Assembly: GCA_963575745.1 (NCBI GenBank)
Contig: CAUYUJ010020760.1
Span: 1-64,000, forward strand
From: Prorocentrum cordatum
Taxonomy: Eukaryota > Sar > Dinophyceae > Prorocentrales > Prorocentraceae
Length of the DNA stretch: 64,000 nucleotides
Direction: 5' to 3'
Shown: positions 39,205-50,338 of the stretch, one piece after another
Numbering within the stretch: position 1 is the stretch's first letter
How the letters are laid out: the number at the start of each line of letters is the position of its first letter
The notes under the pieces: generated by a model
Told to the model about the DNA's origin: nothing
What the model saw: only the letters and a program-made list of their open reading frames with translations
The model's database searches: none
Made by a program: the position numbers and the translations under genes

Positions 39205-39912
39205 GCCTCGTATGGCGTCTTGGGGGCGTTTTCGGCGTCTCATGGGCAATCTTGTGCCGTTTTGGGCCGTCTTGGGCGCCTCTCGGGCTGTCGTCGGGCC
39301 GCCTTGGGCGGCTCTTGAGCCATCTTGGGCGCCTTCTGGGCCATCTTGGAGCCCTCCTTGGTGGTTGTGGGGCCTTTTCTGGATCCCCCTGGACGGCCTT
39401 GGAGCGTTCGAGGGAACCCCAGCAGTCGTCTTGGGCTGGTCTTGGCTCGAAATAGTGAAAAAATGGTAATGCTTTTAAAACCATAGGAAATCCATGATTT
39501 CGTTTGCCGCGGCCCGTCTGGACGACCTCTGGGGTCATGTGTGGGGCCATATTAGGGGTGTTGGGCAGTCTCGGAGCTCCATGTGAACCCTCTTGGGCGG
39601 CTCTTGGGGCCCGTCTGGGGGCTTCTGGGGGCTCTCTCGCGCCGTCTTGGGTCTCTCTTGGGCCGTTTAGGGCTCCTTTGGGGGCCGCCTTGGATCTTGG
39701 GGCCGTTTTGCCAGAGCCTCTTGAGCCTTGGAGCATTCGTGAAGGGCCCCGGAGCCGTCTTGGGCCGCTCTTAGCTCGAAATCGCGAGCACCTGAACATC
39801 AGGCAACAACCAATGAAAAATCAATGATTTTTGGCCGTCGCGATCCGTGTGGACGGCCTCTGGGGCTGTCTCGGGGTCATGTTGGGGCTCTTGGGCTGTC
39901 TCGGAGGGATGG
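39205..39912. repeat. GGCCGTCTTGGG-type minisatellite, block 1
   Basis: Degenerate 10-20-bp words built on GGCCGTCTTGGG and GGGGCTCTTGG. They are interrupted at 39440-39520 and 39770-39850 by a conserved AT-richer spacer (GCTCGAAAT...AATCCATGATTT...GGCCGTCGCGA) also found at 42424, 45726 and 46070. Frames through it are rich in G, P, S, W and L and are not genes. Confidence 0.85.
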
Positions 39913-40009
39913 CTGAATTCAATTCCCTAGTTGGATGGGCTATACCCCAGTCTATCGGGCTATACCCCGGCAGAGTTGGGCTATACCCCGGTTTGCGCCT
40001 TCACCCTCC

Positions 40010-40520
40010 CCCAAAACACCACGCACGCACCCAAAACACCAAACACCAACAAACACCAAACCCACACCACCAAACAACAAACCTCAAACACTAAACGCCA
40101 AACCCCAAACACCAAACACCAAACACTAAACCCCAAACCGCAAACCCCAACCCCCAAACCCCAACCCCCAAACCCCAAACCCCACCCCCCAAGCACCACC
40201 CCTAAACCCCAAACACCAAACCCCAAACACCAAACCCCAACACCAAACCGCAAACACCATACAATCTACCCCGTACACAAGACCCCCACCTCCCAACCCC
40301 AAACCCCAAACCCCAAACCCCAAACCCCAAACCCGAAACACCATGCACCAGACACCATACAACCTACCCCATACCCCAAACATCATGCACCATACACCAT
40401 ACAATCTACCCCATAATTACACCCCAAACCCCAACTCCCAAACCCGAAAAACCAAACACCAAGTCCTAAACCCCACCCCCCAAACACCAAGCACCAAATC
40501 CCAAGCACCAAACATCATCA
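40010..40520. repeat. C-rich telomere-like satellite
   Basis: Irregular units of ACACCAAACCCCAAAC run for about 500 bp with a few CCCTAAACCCC variants. This resembles degenerate CCCTAAA telomeric DNA, but the dominant unit lacks the T. Confidence 0.85.
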
Positions 40521-40582
40521 GGGGCATGGGGGAGGGGTGCTGAGGATGGGAAAGGGAGGAACACGAGGGAGTAATAGTAAGG

Positions 40583-40596
40583 AGGGATGATGATGC

Positions 40597-40652
<56 letters not shown>

Positions 40653-40728
40653 GTGGTGATGATCACGGTGATGATGAGGATGGTGACGATGACGACGGTG
40701 GCGGCGATGATGATAATGATAACGATGC

Positions 40729-40769
<41 letters not shown>

Positions 40770-40985
40770 GTGGTGCTGATTATGATGATGCTGATGATGA
40801 TGCTGACGATGCTGATGATGCTGATGCTGATGATGTTGATGTTGCTGCTGATGGTGGTGATGATGATGGTGATGATGATGATGATGACGATGACGGTGCT
40901 GCTGCTGATGATGATGACGATGGTGATGGTGATGAGGAGGAGGAGAAGGAGGAGGAGGAGGGAAATGAGGAGGAGGAGGAGGAAG
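40583..40985. repeat. (GAT)n / (GCT)n triplet array
   Basis: Mostly GAT triplets with GCT, GGT and GAC interspersed, grading into AGG at the right end. The Met-rich frame across it is an artefact. Confidence 0.95.
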
Positions 40986-41109
40986 AATCTTGCGAGTTCT
41001 TTAAAGTTGCGTCGGATTCCCTTTTACCCCTTAGGGATCTGGGGGATTGCTCCGGATGCTTGTAGGGGTCTGCTACAATTGAACGCGGATTCGGAAGCGA
41101 ATTACATGA

Positions 41110-41990
41110 AAATCGTAGACGAGCCACCTAGAAATCGTATACGGTTCACGTGGGAATTGTTTTCGATTCACATAGGAACCGTGTACGATTCACCCAGGAT
41201 TCGTATACGATTCGCACAAGAATCGTTCACGGTTTACATCCTAGTCGTAACCGACCAACATCTGACTCGTTCAAGATTCACGCACGATTCGTATACGACT
41301 CACATGGGGGTCGTGAGTGATCCACACAGGAGTCGTATACGATACACGTAGGGCCTGTATACGATTCACACGGGGCCGTTATACGATTCACACTGGATCC
41401 GTATACGATTCACATAGGAACCGTATACGATTCGCATCGCGCGCGTGTGCGTGTCACATAGGAGTCGTCTACGATTTATACTGGAATCACATGCGGTTCA
41501 CACTAGATTTACACATGATCCGTAGTCGAGTCGCATAGACGTGTAAGGTTCCCGTAAGAAATGTAAACGATTCGCATAAGACTCGTTTGCGATTCACGTC
41601 GGAACCGTATACGATTCACATAGGGGCCGTTTGCGACTCACATAAGTTTCGCACACGGCCCACACCAGAATCGCATTCGATTCACATCGGGGTCGTATAC
41701 TTTTCACACAGGAATCGTATACGATAAAGTGTATACGGTTCACATCGGATGCGTCCACGCTTCAAATCGTATTCTTGTGCGTTTCAAATAGAAGCCGTCT
41801 ACGATTTTCTGGAAACGTAGACGATTCACATCGGGTTCGTATACCTTTGCCACCGGATTCGTATGCGAATTACATAGGCAACGAAAACGATGTACACTGG
41901 AATCGTACATGGTTCGCATAAGATTCGCATGCGTTTCACAAAGGAACTGGTAGCGGTTCAAATCGTCAACCCAGATACATGAGTATTTGA
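41110..41990. repeat. GTATACGATTCACAT satellite
   Basis: About 30 diverged units of roughly 28 bp, consensus TCGTATACGATTCACATAGGA. Each contains the palindrome GTATAC. Units vary strongly, so the array is old. Confidence 0.9.
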
Positions 41991-42235
41991 TTCACATGAA
42001 GCCGCCCGCTCAAAATATTGCAGATGGGATATCCCCCGTTTGCTTTCCCGAGGAAACCATTTGGACCCCTTAAGGGCACACCATTGGCACTCCATACTTT
42101 CATCAAAACGTTTCCAATCGAAATCAAGCGTGGAAGGTCTTACTCACATTCCAAAGGGGTGTCCCCCGGTCAACCGGGATATACCCCGAGAAACCGGGGT
42201 ATAGCCCATCGAACCGGGGTATGGACTACTGACAG

Positions 42236-42640
42236 CTCTCCGTGAGCCCTCTTGGGCGGCTCTTGGGGCTCGTGGCTCCTGGGGGCCCCTCGGGCCGTCT
42301 TGGGCTCCTCTGGGAGCCGTCTTGGTGTCCTCTTGGGCCGTCTTGGGGCCCTTGCCAGAGCTCGTGGGTGGCCCTGGAGCGTTGCGTTCGGGGGGGCCCC
42401 AAGAGCCGTCTTGGGCCGCTCTTGGCTCGAAATCGCGGGAACCTCAACACCAAGCAAGAACCATGGAAAAATACATGATTTCTGGCCGCCGCGAGCCGTC
42501 CAGACGGCCGCTGGGGCCGTCCTGGGGCCATGTTGGGGCTCTTGGCCCAATCCCGGCGGTGTCTGAAGGCGTCCCGAAGCGTGCTCGAGCCGCCTGGAGG
42601 CCCGCCGAGGCCGCGCCAGGGGCCTGCCGAGCTAGATTGT
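42236..42640. repeat. GGCCGTCTTGGG-type minisatellite, block 2
   Basis: Continues the family interrupted at 39912. The AT-richer spacer is at 42424-42500. It is followed by PPR fragment 3. Confidence 0.85.
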
Positions 42641-42689
42641 GGACACCTGATCCGTTTCCCTTCCTACACGCGTTTCTAACAGCCATGTA

Positions 42690-42835
42690 GGAGAGTTGAC
42701 ATTGGGCTCCAGTTTCGCAACCCACATCTCGCTCAGCAGCACCAGCGCCGGCTGCCACTGCCCGCCCTTCTCGCACGCGCTGATTCCAGCACTGTAGCTG
42801 ACTAAGGCGAACCCGTGGACTTCGTCCACGTCATC
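42690..42835 (-). pseudogene. PPR-coding fragment 3
   Basis: The minus strand reads VDEVHGFALVS followed by a clean 35-residue PPR (YSAGISACEKGGQWQ ... ALVLLSEMWVAKLEPNVNS). After it, two extra bases put the next motif out of frame. The VDEVHG codons contain the inverted repeat CGTGGAC-TTC-GTCCACG. The single motif is intact; the surrounding frame is short. Confidence 0.8.
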
Positions 42836-43208
42836 TCGCGTGTTCAGCGTGTGCGTCCCTTTCTTTCACTCGTCCGCGACGCCGTCAAGGGGCCCAGGAG
42901 CACACGAATAAGCACACACACACACACACACATCCCAGGACTCCCCGTGCTTCTCCACATTCTTTTGGGGTGTCGTCTTCCCCCCCCCACACTTCCTACC
43001 CTTTCTTAGGTTTTCTAGCGCATCGAGGATTCACTGTGCCTGTGTGTTTCCTTCCCCTCCCGACGTCGGGACGCCGGGGCGAGCCCGGGCAGGAGGGCTG
43101 CGCGCAGAGGGGCGCCAGGGGGGAAGGGCGGAAGGCCCCCCGCAGCAGGCCGGGCGCGGCGCGCGCGGCCCTCCGCGGGCCTCCAGAGCGCCTTCCGAGG
43201 GCGGCTGA

Positions 43209-43490
43209 CTCCTCCTCCTCCTCCTCCTCCTCCAGCTGCAGTTGAACTCCCACGGGCCCAATCCCAATCCCAATCCTCCTCCTCCTCCGCCTCCTCCGCC
43301 TCCTCCGCCTCCTCCTCCTCCTCCGCCTCCTCCTCCTCCTCCTCCGCCTCCTCCGCTTCCACCTCCTCCTCCTCCTGCTCCTCCTCCTCCTCCTCCTCCT
43401 CCTCCTCCTCCTCCGCCTCCTCCTCCTCCTCCGCTTTCACCTCCTCCTCCTCCTCCTCCTCCTCCTCCTCCTCCTCCTCCTTGCCCCGCT
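43209..43490. repeat. (CTC)n microsatellite
   Basis: Long CTC/CTCCGC array. Pro/Glu runs predicted here are artefacts. Confidence 0.95.
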
Positions 43491-44214
43491 GGAGCATCGT
43501 TTATCCGACGCCCGTCCCCAGCTGCGTGGCCTGGTACCCACTAGCCGATTTTAGGGGAGCGAAAAATGGCATGAACACAAAACCGACCCCCGTGCCCAGC
43601 TGCGTGGCCTGGGACCCACTGGCCGATTTACCCCCCTAGATGGGGACACAGGCCGCTCCCTTCGGGTTTCGAGGGGTGTCTCCCCAACTGGGGTGGTAAT
43701 TTGGTGGGGGTCTCGAAGGGGATGGGGATGGGGATGGGGGTGGGGGTCGGTTAAACGATACTGAATGCTCGAAACGTCCGTGTCGATACGTTGCGTGCTG
43801 GCTCAGCTGCATGGGCCCGCGCTCTGCGGATGTGCCGCGACAGACTCTGCGTGTCTGGCCTGCGTGCCGAGCTCCGTAGCAACACGCTGCGTGCTGCGTG
43901 TGGCGTATCGGGGCAGCCACGGTGGGGGCCCATGCCAAGAAACACCCCGCTGGCCTCCAGGGCTGCCCTGGGTGTCTTGGGTCTCGGTGGTCTTGGGGTG
44001 GGCATGGGGGGTCGGCCGAACGACGCTGCGCCCTCCTGGCCCCCCCCCCCCCGGCGCGGCGCGGCAGAGGGGCCACCCACGAGCGCCCGGCGGCCTGCGT
44101 GCCGCATGGGCGGTGCGCAGCCCTGGAGAGGCTGCGGCCGTCGACGTCGGCCGCGGGAACCGCCGACGGGGACAGCCTTCGGCTGTACGCAAGAGCGACC
44201 CTGGGTAATGCGGG
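43491..44214. other. Stretch without a recognised gene
   Basis: A GGGGAGCGAAAAATGGCATGAAC word at 43555 faintly resembles the end of the foldback element at 26195, and GTGCCCAGCTGCGTGGCCTGG occurs twice (about 43515 and 43591). No coding evidence. Confidence 0.5.
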
Positions 44215-44545
44215 ATTACGATTAATAAAAAATGGGAGAGGACGATTAAAACAATAGTTCCCTGCTATTTCTGCACAATTTTCTGACTGGAGGAGAACGC
44301 TTAAAAAATAGTTTTCCAGCCCGCGGCCGGTTTTTTCTAATCGTCATCCCGGGCGCCGCCGCGTGAACACGACCCCCGGTCATTTATTAATCGTCATCCT
44401 CCATTAAGAGTGACCTTTGGTGCGCGGCTTTGGGGGGGCCGCGGGGGTACCGAACACAAGCGCGCAAGACGCTACTGCCGCTTCGCGTTCGGCGGTCGGG
44501 GGACCCCATTGGGCCCGCACCAAAGGTCACTCTGGCGAAAGGTCA
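44215..44545. repeat. Nested inverted repeats (foldback structure)
   Basis: GATTAATAAAAAATGGGAGAGGACGATTAA at 44220-44248 is roughly complementary to TTAATCGTCATCCTCCATTAA at 44388-44408. Next to it, AGAGTGACCTTTGGTGCG (44407-44424) is matched by CGCACCAAAGGTCACTCT (44515-44532), with a further partial copy at 44540. It is MITE-like and non-coding. Confidence 0.7.
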
Positions 44546-44905
44546 CTCTTACGTCTAGTCGGACAGCTCAGTCAGCCAGAGCTGAGTGGGCCCTGGAAAC
44601 AACAAGACCCGTTCTGTACCACTTCCGTTTTGCAATTGCCGTTGCCGGTTCCCGCGCCCTTTCTTCTGGTTCCGTCGCGGTTTTCTTTCTGGTTCCGGCT
44701 CCGGTTCCAATCCTGGCGCCGCTCTTTTGCCGTTTCCAGTCGCCGTTTCTGTTGCCGCTTCCACCTTCCAGAGGCGCTTTTTCGGAGACGGCGAAACACG
44801 GCCCTGCTGCTTCCGGGGCCCTCCGAGCGCCAGAGTTCCCACGGAGGGGGGAGGCCCCGGCAAGAAGGTCGTGGGCCGTTCTGACCTTGCCAGGGCTCGC
44901 CCGCA

Positions 44906-45078
44906 CAGTCGGGGCGTTGACCTCAGGAACCCTAAAGAAGGAACGAGGCCCCTTTTCTCCATAAGTCAACCCTCGATTTCCTGTCGAAGACACCAGGAAA
45001 GCCCGAGGCGAGCTGCGAAACACTTATAAGGAACGCGGAGCCCCTCCCCAACGAAAAGGGTTCCTTCTTCAGGGCTCG
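44906..45078. repeat. Dispersed repeat family R1, copy 3
   Basis: Begins CAGTCGGGGCGTTGACCTCAG and contains AAGGAACGAGGCCCCTTTTC and AACGAAAAGGGTTCCTTCTTC. It lies immediately left of the foldback element at 45089, just as copy 2 abuts the foldback at 26195. Confidence 0.85.
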
Positions 45079-45088
45079 CCCGTAGATA

Positions 45089-45258
45089 GGGCGGCGAGAT
45101 CTATACATATCCACTGCTCCCTGGCCAGGCCCAGCCTGAACCCAGCAGCGGTGCATACGCAACGCCCTCCTGGTTTGGCCAGGAGGGCGTATACACAGCC
45201 CGTGAGCTCAGGATGGGCCTGGCCGGGGAGCAGTGGATATGTATAGACCTCGCCGCCC
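45089..45258. mobile_element. Foldback/MITE-like element
   Basis: 170 bp with nearly perfect 45-bp arms (left GGGCGGCGAGATCTATACAT, right ending GACCTCGCCGCCC) and an internal hairpin GCCCTCCTGG...CCAGGAGGGC. CGTAGA occurs just outside both ends (45081-45086 and 45261-45266), a possible target duplication. Non-coding. Confidence 0.82.
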
Positions 45259-45489
45259 GACGTAGACTCTGGCCAGCTGGCTCCGTCCTGTCTCGGAGCC
45301 ACACCGTCCTCTCGATATCTCCCTCGGGGGCCCTAGTATGGGGTCCTGCGACACCGCCCCCCCCTCTCGAACACGGGCAGCATGCGCAGGGCCCCGGTGG
45401 AGCGTGGAACGCTGCCGTCCGCCGCACCTCTCGGGGCGGAGCTTGGCAGCAGCCTGGGCGTTCGAGGGGGCCGCTCGGAGGGATCCTCG

Positions 45490-47440
45490 GGCCTCGTAGT
45501 TATGGGGTCTCGAGGTTGACTCGGGGCCGTCCTGGGCGCCCCGTGGGCAGTCTTGGGCCGCTTCGGGCGGTCTTGGGCGCCTCTCGGGCCGTCGTCGAGC
45601 CGTCTCGGACGGCTCGTGGGCCATCTCGGGCGCCTCCTGCGCCATGATGGGGCCCTCCTGGGTGGTTATGGGGCCTTTCCAGGATCCTCTTGGACGGCAT
45701 TGCCCCAGCAGCCGTCTTGGGCTGTTCTTGGCTCGAACCAGCGAGAAGGCGGGAATCTTTCAAAAACCATAGGGAATCCATGATTTCGTTTGCCGCGGCC
45801 CGTCTGGACGGCCTCCGGGGCCGTGTAGGGGCAATATTGGGGGTGTTGGGCCGTCTCGGAGCTCTCTGTGAACCCTCTTTGGCGGCTCTTGGGGCACGTC
45901 TGGGGGCTCCTGGGGGCTCTCTCCCGCTGTCTTGGGTCTATCTTGGGCCGTTTTGGGTTTCTCCAGGAGCAGTCTCGGAGCACTCCTGAGCCGTCTTGGG
46001 GCCGTTTTGCCAAAGCCCCTTGAGCCTTGGAGAATTCGTGGGGGGACCATGAGCCGTCTTGGGTAGCTTTTAGCTCGAAATCGCGAGAACCTGAAACTCA
46101 GGCAAAAGCCATAGAATCATCAATGATTGTTGGCCGTCGCGAGCCGTCTGGATGGTGCCTTGGGCCGTCTTGGGGCCATGCTGGGGCTCTTGGGCTGTCT
46201 CGGAGCTCTCCGTGAGCCCTCTTGGGCGGCTCTTGGGGCCCGTCTGGGGGCTCCTGGGGGCTCTCTCGGGCCGTCTTGGGGCGCGCTTGGGCTCCTCCGG
46301 AAGCTGCCTTGGAGCCCTCCTGAACCCTCTGGGGGCCCTGGCCCTTGCCAGAGCTCGTGGGTGGCCCTGGAGCGTGCGGGGGGGGCCCCAAGCGCCGTCT
46401 TGGGCCGGGGGCCTGTCGGGCCGATGTTGGGGGGCCTCTTGGGCCGTCATGTAGCATCGGAAGCCCGAAAAGGAGAGAACGTCGAACTCCTTCGAAAAAC
46501 CTTATCGACATCAATGACGGTGGCTTCTCTGGGCCCTCTTGGGTGGGCCCCCTGGGACTTTCTTGGGCCGTCTTGGGGGCCTCCTGGGCCGTCTTGGGCG
46601 CCTCTTCGGCCGTCGTTGGGCCCCACAGGGCCGTGCAGGGGTCGTGGTCCGAGGCCCGCAGGGCTGTCGTAGCCAGCTTTCCTGGGGGCGCTTTTCGGCC
46701 TCCCGGGGCCTCGGCCATCTTTGGTCGTCTCGGGCGCCTCTTTGGGCCGTCTTGGGGCTTTCCCTGAGCTGTTTTGCAATTCTCTTGGGCCGTCTTGCAG
46801 CCTCGCAGGAGGCTCTGGGAGCACCCACAGAACCTTGAAAATTGCACCAAAAGGAGCTCCAGAGGGCCTGAAATCTTGGGCCGTCTTGGGGCTCTCTCGA
46901 GCCGCCTTGAGATTCTCTTTGGGAGCCTCTTGCGCCGGCTTGGGGTGATCTTGGGGGCTGTTGGGCCGTCGTAGACGCTGCAAGGGCCCTAAAGTCGTGT
47001 ATGCTAAAACCCTGCAATGAACGTTTCAGACAACCTTTAATTTTTGCATCGGGAGGCCCTGTCGTTTGGAGGCTCTGGGGGTCGTTGGGAAGGTTTTTTG
47101 GTCGTCTGGAGGCCGTTCGGGTTTGGACAGAACCCCCTTTAGCAAAACGTGGTTTAGTGAAAACGACCTCGGGCCCAAACCTGGCGGGCGAGAGCCTGGA
47201 ACATGACGGCCGCGGCGCCCTCTCGAGAACCGAAAACGGACAATTCACTAATCGACGTGTCAGGATGGGGGTTCTGTCCAGGGCCGAGCCGTCTTGGGCT
47301 ATCTTGGGGCCATCTGAGGCCATCTGGGCGCCATCTTGAGGCCATCCTCGGCCGTGTTGGAGGCATCTTCGGCGAACTTGGAGGCCTCTTGGACTCGCTT
47401 GGGCCGTCTAGGAGGCGCAGGCTCTTCCGGCGGGCCCTCC
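45490..47440. repeat. GGCCGTCTTGGG-type minisatellite, block 3
   Basis: The longest block of the family, with spacer units at about 45726, 46070 and 46453. Followed by PPR fragment 4. The part around 46990-47240 is less repetitive. All long frames are shadows of the repeat. Confidence 0.85.
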
Positions 47441-47494
47441 CGGTGGCTTCCCCCGGCTTTGCCACGATGCACGAGTTCCACGCGGTGCTCCCGG

Positions 47495-47643
47495 TATCGT
47501 AGGAGAGATGACGTTGGGCTCCAGCTTCACTTCCCACATCTCGCTCAGCAGCGCCAGCGCCCGCTGCCACTGCTTGCTCTTCTCGCACGCGCTGATCCCA
47601 GCGCTGTAGCTGACTAGGGCGAACCCGTGGATTTCGTCCACGA
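47495..47643 (-). pseudogene. PPR-coding fragment 4
   Basis: VDEIHGFALVS lead and one intact PPR (YSAGISACEKSKQWQ ... LALLSEMWEVKLEPNVIS), then a frame change by two bases before the next motif. Same orientation and structure as fragment 3. Confidence 0.8.
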
Positions 47644-47829
47644 GCTTCTCGAGACCTGCGCGGGCACGGAAACGAAAGGGGCGATTCAGGAATCGGCCCG
47701 AGATGGCTCATGGCGCCCTTCGCTTTCGAGAGCCTCTGTGTGAAGGGCTGGTCACGTCACCGGAGGGCTGCGGGAACCACGTCGCCTGGGCCCCCGTCGG
47801 CCCCTCTACAAGCCTTCGTGAAGGTCCCT

Positions 47830-48260
47830 CCCGAGCCTCTGTTGGCCCCTTCGGCCGTCTTGGGGCCATGTGGGGGGTCTCGGGCCGGCGCTTGGCGGGG
47901 CCTCCTAGACCGTCTTGGGGCGAGCTGGGATGGCCCTGGAGCCGTTTGGAGCCGTTCGTGGCCCGAAATGGTGAAACACGGAAAACCTTACAAATACAAA
48001 AACCCACGAACATCGATAATTCTTGGCCTCGGGGGACCGTCATCGGGGTCCTGTTGGGTTGCCTTCGGAGGCACTTGGCCCGTCGTCGGGCCGTCTTGCT
48101 CTGTCATGGGGCTTTGTTCGGGTTCTCTTGGGACGTCCTCCCGCCATCCCGAGCGTCTCGGAGTGGCAGTGGGGCTGCCTGAGGCCGTCTTGGAGCCACC
48201 TGGGGGCTCTCTGGAGCAGTCCGAGACAGGCGGGGCGCTCCGGGCGCTCGGGGGCATCTC
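47830..48260. repeat. GGCCGTCTTGGG-type minisatellite, block 4
   Basis: Shorter, more degenerate block with an AT-rich spacer at 47960-48020. Followed by PPR fragment 5. Confidence 0.75.
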
Positions 48261-48264
48261 GCGA

Positions 48265-48446
48265 CCTTCTCCACCCTTTCGCACGCGCAGCGGCCAGGAT
48301 TGCAGTGCAAATGACGTTAGGCTGCAGATTCGCCTCCCACATCTCGCTCAGCAGCGCCAGCGCTGGCTGCCACTGCTCGCCTTTCTCGCACGCGCTGATC
48401 CCGGAATTGTAGGAGAGGCTAGTGCGAACCCGTGGGAAATCCACGG
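48265..48446 (-). pseudogene. PPR-coding fragment 5
   Basis: Encodes SYNSGISACEKGEQWQ ... LALLSEMWEANLQPNVI, one full PPR. The start of the next motif (CNPGRCACER) is displaced by two bases. Confidence 0.78.
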
Positions 48447-48658
48447 CTGGCAGGTAAAGGTGCTGGTGCCGCCGAACGTGCACGTGCCGGCGATCGCAGT
48501 CGACACGAGCGCGTTCGGGACCGACGGGCTCCCAGGTTTGCTGCAGGCTCTGGGCTCTGGGCCTGGAGGCTGTCTGCAATTGTCCTGGGAGGGTCTGGGC
48601 TATCTCGGAATGGTCCCTGGAGGGTTCTCATGACATCGACGGCTGCGGGAAGCCCGTA

Positions 48659-48800
48659 GTGCAGTCTCCTCCTCTTCCTCCTCCTCCTCCTCCTCCTCCT
48701 CCTCATCATCATCATCATCATCATCTGAAGAAGAATAAGAAGAATAATAATAAGAATAATAATATGAAGGGGAAGAAGGAGAAGAAGGAAGACGAGGAGA
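48659..48800. repeat. CTC and ATC triplets with an AATAAG-rich stretch
   Basis: CTC array at 48664-48705, then ATC at 48704-48727, then AAGAATAATAAT words. Low complexity only. Confidence 0.85.
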
Positions 48801-48889
48801 CCAGTACTGGAGAGGGGTGTGTGCAGACTCCCAGAGGAGGAGGCCGAAGCAGAGAAGACAGGAGGAGGTCTCCCTTGCCACCCCTAATC

Positions 48890-50140
48890 GGCGGGAGAGG
48901 GCTCGAGACGTGTTGGAGTGCCCTCGTTGGCCGTCTGGGGCCCCCTTAGACCATTTTGCAGGACCCCTACTGGGCCATTCTGGGGCACCCTTGTCTGCAA
49001 CAGCTCTTCGAGCCCTCCTGCGCCGTGATGCGACCCCCGGGGGGGCCACCTTGGGGCCGTCCCGGGGGCCTTCACGGCTGGCGTGGGGCCGTGGTGGGGG
49101 TCTGGGGCCGGGATGGAGCTCGGTTGAAATTGGGGCCCTCCTGGGCAGCTGCGGGAGCGTGTCGGGGGGCCAGCTGAAGCTCTATCAGGCCGGCTGGGAC
49201 AGGTCCTGGGTGGGGGGGGGACCCACGTGAGCCGTCTTGGTGCGCTCGTCGGGGCCTCGTGGGCAAGCTTGGACGATCGTCGAAGTGCCTGGAGCCGCGC
49301 GGGGCCGTTCTGGGCTTGTCATTGGAAGAATCTGCAAAACTATTCGAACATGCAAAGTCCGTGCTTGATTTTTGGCCTCGTGGGGCCGTCTTCAGAGTTC
49401 TCGTGGGCCCGCTTGGGCCGTCCCAGGGGCCTCTTGGGCGAGCTTGGAGCCAGGGTGGGAGTATGGGGCCGTCTGGGAGTCATGTAAGGGCCCTCCTCGG
49501 CAACTCTTGGGGCGTCTTGGGGGCGCAACTTGAAGATTGAACCATCTCGGTGCGATCTTAGAAGGGCCTGAAGCCGTGTAAGGTCGTTTGGGCCCGTCGC
49601 AAGTATATCGTGGAAAACCTGATGGTATGCACGTGTCTGGCTTTCTTGTTTCACCTCGTGGGGCCGCTGTCGGGGGTCCTCCCGGGCTCTCGTGGGCCGT
49701 CCCGGCGGCCGCTCGGGCCATCTTAGGACAAGGGCGGGTCTGGGGCCGCCTGGGAGCCACTTGAAGTGAATGAGGCTCTCCGAGGCTTGCTCTGGGCCGT
49801 CTTGGTGGGCTCATGAGGTCCTCGTGGGTCATCTTGGTGCGTTCGTGATAGGACCTGGAGCTGTGTGGGGCCAGCCTGGGCCCATCATGAAAAGACACGA
49901 AACCACCTGAGCACATGCGCGGTGGTTGCTCGTCCTTTCCGACTCGCGGGGCCGTCAGCGGGATCCTCCTGGGCTCTCGTGCTCTTGTGGGCCGTCCCAA
50001 GGGGGCCCTGTTGGATCTTTTTGGAGGCCAGGGTGGGGGGCGGGAGCCGCCTGGGAGCTCTCGGCGTGGGCCCGCCGGTGTAGCTCCTGGGGCCCTCCCC
50101 GGGGCGCTGTGGGCCGCTCCAGGGCACTCCGGGCGCTCAA
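48890..50140. repeat. GGCCGTCTTGGG-type minisatellite, block 5
   Basis: Degenerate block with AT-richer spacers at about 49310-49370, 49600-49660 and 49885-49925. Followed by PPR fragment 6. Confidence 0.8.
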
Positions 50141-50171
50141 TGGCCACATTTTCACGAAAAGACCCTTGTTC

Positions 50172-50338
50172 GGACGCGCGGCGCCCTGAGCTATAGTGCA
50201 GGTGGCGTTGGGCTCCAGATGCACCTCCCGCATCTCGCTCAGCAGCGCCAGCGCCCGCTGCCACTGCGCGCCCTTCGCGCACGCGCTGATCCCAGCGCTG
50301 TAGCTGACTGGGGCTGACCCGTGGACTCCGTCCACGAC
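50172..50338 (-). pseudogene. PPR-coding fragment 6
   Basis: VDGVHGSAPVS lead and one PPR (YSAGISACAKGAQWQ ... LALLSEMREVHLEPNATC), then the two-base displacement. CGTGGAC-TCC-GTCCACG forms the lead hairpin. Confidence 0.78.

Larger units (their letters stand above)
39913..42232. mobile_element. Satellite-rich block with inverted terminal motifs, inserted in the minisatellite
   Basis: GGGCTATACCCCGG-like words occur three times at 39947-39992 and, in reverse complement (CCGGGGTATAGCCC), about four times at 42165-42228. The flanks read GGGCTGTCTCGGAG on the left and AGCTCTCCGTGAGCCC on the right, which are contiguous in the uninterrupted copy at about 46192-46225. So about 2.3 kb was inserted there. 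Inside are three satellites: C-rich CCCAAAC-type, a GAT triplet array and GTATACGATTCACAT-type. No protein domain was found, so this may be a non-autonomous element or satellite-mediated insertion. Confidence 0.65.

Noticed and set aside
46098-46850. Pro/Ala/Arg-rich frames across the 45-47 kb block
   Set aside because: Shadows of the GGCCGTCTTGGG minisatellite on both strands.
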